A DNA stretch of 7,359 nt. It comes from Paraclostridium ghonii (GTDB lineage Bacteria > Bacillota > Clostridia > Peptostreptococcales > Peptostreptococcaceae). The stretch covers positions 1-7,359 of the forward strand of contig NZ_JAKEDR010000174.1 of assembly GCF_023653455.1 (NCBI RefSeq). The letters run 5' to 3'. Numbering within the stretch: position 1 is the first letter of the stretch; each line of letters opens with the position of its first letter. Of the stretch, positions 5,415-7,359 are shown in pieces. The position numbers were made by a program, and so were the translations under genes. The notes beneath the pieces are model-generated. The model saw only the letters and a list, made by a program, of their open reading frames with translations. It did not search any database and was not told where the DNA came from.

Positions 5415-7115
5415 TTACTTTCTATGAAGGTTTGAGTATACACCACCCTTTTCAATTAATTCTTGATGATTTCCTCTTTCTTCTATTCCTTTTTGAGTTA
5501 AAACTATTATCTCATCTGCATTTTTTATAGTTGATAATCTATGTGCTACAACTAAGTTTGTTCTATCTTTTCCTAATTCTTCTAAAGATTTTTGTATTTC
5601 TTGTTCAGTAACATTGTCAAGCGCTGATGTAGCTTCATCTAGAATCATTATAGGTGGATTTTTAAGGAATATTCTTGCTATAGATATTCTTTGTTTTTGT
5701 CCTCCTGAAAGTTTGATTCCTCTTTCTCCTACATAAGTATCATATCCTTTAGGTAATGTCATTATAAAATCATGAATTCTTGCTTTTTTACATGCTTCTA
5801 TAACTTCCTTGTCAGTTGCTCCTGATTTTCCTATTATTATATTTTCCTTTATAGTTCCTGTAAATAAAAATACATCTTGTGCTACTACACCTATATTTTT
5901 TCTAAGAGAATTTAAACTTACATCTTTAACGCTAATCCCATCTATTTTTATATCGCCTTCTTCAAAATCAAAGAATCTTGGTATAAGATTACATAAAGTA
6001 GTCTTACCTCCCCCAGATGGCCCAACTAATGCTACTGTTTTTCCAGCTTCCACTGATAGACTTAAATTTTTAAATACTTCATTATCATCTTCATAAGTAA
6101 ATGATACATTTTCTATTTCTATATTTCCTTTAACATTTTTAAGATCTATAGGATTTTCTACTTCTTTTTCTGTTTCTTCATTTATAATTTCTGAAAATCT
6201 TTCAAATCCAGTCATCCCATTTTGATACTGTTCTGTAAAGTTTATTAATTTTCTAATAGGTTGTATAAACATATTTACATACAGAAGATACGCTGCAAAA
6301 TCTCCTAAGTTTATGTAATTCATATACGCAAAATAACCACCAACTATTAATACAACTAAATTTAAAAAATCTATAAGTAAAAACATTCCAGAGAAATACT
6401 GTGCCATAACTTTATAAGCACCTTCTCTAGCATACTTAAATATATTATTAGATTCATCAAACTTTTCTAGTTCTTCTTTTTCTGTACAAAATGACTTAGT
6501 TACTCTCATACCTGCTATACTATTTTCTAAAGTTGCATTTACATCACCTGTTTTTACTCTAGTTTCCATAAATGCTTTTGACATTCTTTTTCTTTGTGTT
6601 ACAGCATATAAAATTATAAATGGTAATATTGAGAAAATAATTAAAGTAAGAGGTACATTTATTCTAAGTAAAATAAAAAATGAACCTATTAACATTACTA
6701 ATGATATAAATAAATCCTCTGGTCCATGATGTGCTAATTCAGAAACTTCCATAAGGTCATTTATAATTCTAGACATTATAACTCCAGATTTATTATCATT
6801 AAAATATGAGTTAGGAAGTTTTTGTAGATGAGTGAAAACATAGCTTCTCATATCTGCTTGCATTCTAACTCCTACAACATGTCCCCAATACTGCATAAAG
6901 TAGTTTAATCCTGCTTTTAATATAAATATTAATAGTAATGTAATCGAAAACACTATTAACATCCTTAAATCTTTATTTGGTACAACTTCATTCATTATAT
7001 TTCTAGTTATCATAGGATAAACTAGATCACATAAAGCTACTGTAAATGCAGCTAATAAATCAAGTATGAATAATTTTTTATATGGTTTATAATATTTTAT
7101 AAATTCTTTTAACAT
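5415..7115 (-). CDS. ABC exporter half-transporter (fused permease and ATPase)
   Basis: This 566-residue protein has the length and order of Sav1866/LmrA/MsbA-like exporters and should work as a dimer in the cytoplasmic membrane, using ATP to expel a substrate. Six membrane helices are seen at about 14-38, 51-75, 134-151, 154-173, 242-264 and 268-288. The ATPase domain follows from about 331 with A-loop Tyr341, Walker A GPSGGGKTT (365-373), Q-loop Gln413, signature LSGGQ (469-473), Walker B IMILDE (489-494) with catalytic Glu494, D-loop SALD (497-500) and switch His525. All key residues are intact, so a homodimer would have two working sites. No second half-transporter gene is next to it in the window. 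The substrate is unknown; relatives export drugs, lipids or peptides. AAGGAGG (7128-7122) lies 6 bases before the ATG, and another ATG nearer the SD is out of frame. A terminator follows the gene. Confidence 0.95.
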   Translation of the reverse strand: MLKEFIKYYKPYKKLFILDLLAAFTVALCDLVYPMITRNIMNEVVPNKDLRMLIVFSITLLLIFILKAGLNYFMQYWGHVVGVRMQADMRSYVFTHLQKLPNSYFNDNKSGVIMSRIINDLMEVSELAHHGPEDLFISLVMLIGSFFILLRINVPLTLIIFSILPFIILYAVTQRKRMSKAFMETRVKTGDVNATLENSIAGMRVTKSFCTEKEELEKFDESNNIFKYAREGAYKVMAQYFSGMFLLIDFLNLVVLIVGGYFAYMNYINLGDFAAYLLYVNMFIQPIRKLINFTEQYQNGMTGFERFSEIINEETEKEVENPIDLKNVKGNIEIENVSFTYEDDNEVFKNLSLSVEAGKTVALVGPSGGGKTTLCNLIPRFFDFEEGDIKIDGISVKDVSLNSLRKNIGVVAQDVFLFTGTIKENIIIGKSGATDKEVIEACKKARIHDFIMTLPKGYDTYVGERGIKLSGGQKQRISIARIFLKNPPIMILDEATSALDNVTEQEIQKSLEELGKDRTNLVVAHRLSTIKNADEIIVLTQKGIEERGNHQELIEKGGVYSNLHRK

Positions 7116-7137
7116 ACCATACCTCCTTGTCTATACT

Positions 7138-7166
7138 ATTATATACCCAACTTAAGTATATGTAAT
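7138..7166 (-). promoter_or_regulatory. Candidate promoter of the ABC transporter gene
   Basis: Minus-strand ATTACA (7166-7161) and TATAAT (7143-7138) are spaced 17 bases apart. The -10 is perfect and the -35 matches four of six. Transcription would start near 7131, leaving a leader of only about 15 bases with the SD almost at its 5' end. Confidence 0.5.
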
Positions 7167-7300
7167 AAAAAAATACCAAGAATGAATATATAAATAATAT
7201 TATTATTTTTAGCAGCATCAGTTTTATTTACTAAATCATTGTTTAATATCTATTTAGTTGACTTCTGATTTGTATAACTTGATATAACTGGTTTATTCAT
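7139..7300 (-). pseudogene. Possible degraded small membrane-protein frame (interrupted by TAG)
   Basis: Read on the minus strand from an ATG at 7300, 16 codons (MNKPVISSYTNQKSTK) are followed by TAG at 7252-7250. The same frame then stays open for 36 more codons to a TAA at 7141-7139. The second part has a polar segment (VNKTDAAKNNN) and a 19-residue hydrophobic stretch (IIYIFILGIFLLHILKLGI) that looks like a membrane helix, but it has no ATG, GTG or TTG at a useful position. No SD precedes the ATG at 7300, and the ABC promoter lies on the 3' part. I do not recognise the peptide. In such AT-rich DNA, hydrophobic open stretches arise by chance, so this may be plain intergenic sequence. Confidence 0.2.
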
Positions 7301-7359
7301 AACAAATATATAGTTGCATCTAATATTTTAATCTCATTATCCTCAAATTGTATTATAGC
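7297..7359 (-). CDS. Possible C-terminal end of a gene running in from beyond the window
   Basis: Read on the minus strand from the window edge, 20 codons (AIIQFEDNEIKILDATIYLL) end in TGA at 7299-7297. The stop overlaps the ATG at 7300 as ATGA, an arrangement typical of coupled genes. The stretch is too short to tell coding from chance, and no family is recognised. No hairpin terminator is seen between this stop and the ABC gene. Confidence 0.25.
   Translation of the reverse strand, partial: AIIQFEDNEIKILDATIYLL

Noticed and set aside
5809..6096. 95-codon plus-strand frame
   Set aside because: It is antisense to the conserved ATPase domain of the ABC exporter and has no SD or family likeness.
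7258..7288. Plus-strand TTGACT followed by GATATA or TATAAC as a promoter pointing out of the window
   Set aside because: The -10 options are poor or wrongly spaced (17 bases to GATATA, 19 to TATAAC), and no gene start follows in the remaining 70 bases.

Overview
The window is very AT-rich. Genes are tightly packed behind strong Shine-Dalgarno (SD) sequences, AT-rich codons dominate (ATA, AAA, TTA), and intrinsic terminators lie between genes. With a multi-SH3b glucosaminidase autolysin and a PrsA-type foldase, this points to a low-GC Gram-positive bacterium, most likely a member of the Clostridia (Clostridiaceae or Peptostreptococcaceae). The genus cannot be fixed from the sequence alone. 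No rRNA, tRNA, CRISPR array, transposase or phage structural gene is visible.

Layout: bases 31-699 (+) encode an unrecognised 222-residue protein with an HEVGH zinc-protease motif. It converges on the rest of the window, which is read entirely from the minus strand. A shared bidirectional terminator at about 698-730 separates the two directions. Going from low to high coordinates, the minus-strand genes are: a secreted cell-wall glucosaminidase with six SH3b repeats (729-2924, TTG start); a 115-residue single-domain cupin (3074-3421); a membrane-anchored PrsA/parvulin foldase (3506-4504); a RimJ/RimL-type GNAT acetyltransferase (4703-5287); and an ABC exporter half-transporter (5415-7115). 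Bases 7116-7359 hold the ABC promoter and a possible degraded small membrane-protein frame.

Transcription: strong hairpin-plus-T terminators follow the ABC gene, the GNAT gene and the cupin gene, and the convergent terminator follows the glucosaminidase gene. Most genes therefore look monocistronic. The exception is prsA to cupin, which has only a weak A/T-only stem between the genes, so partial readthrough is possible. An inverted repeat there could pair with part of the cupin ribosome-binding site in a readthrough transcript.

Function: the autolysin and PrsA both act at the cell envelope, and PrsA helps secreted proteins fold after translocation, so their proximity makes sense but does not prove a link. 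The ABC exporter, GNAT and cupin have no substrate that can be read from the sequence. Overall this looks like ordinary chromosomal sequence. The least explained elements are the HEVGH protein at the left edge, the near-identical SH3b repeats, the structured prsA leader and the interrupted frame at the right edge.
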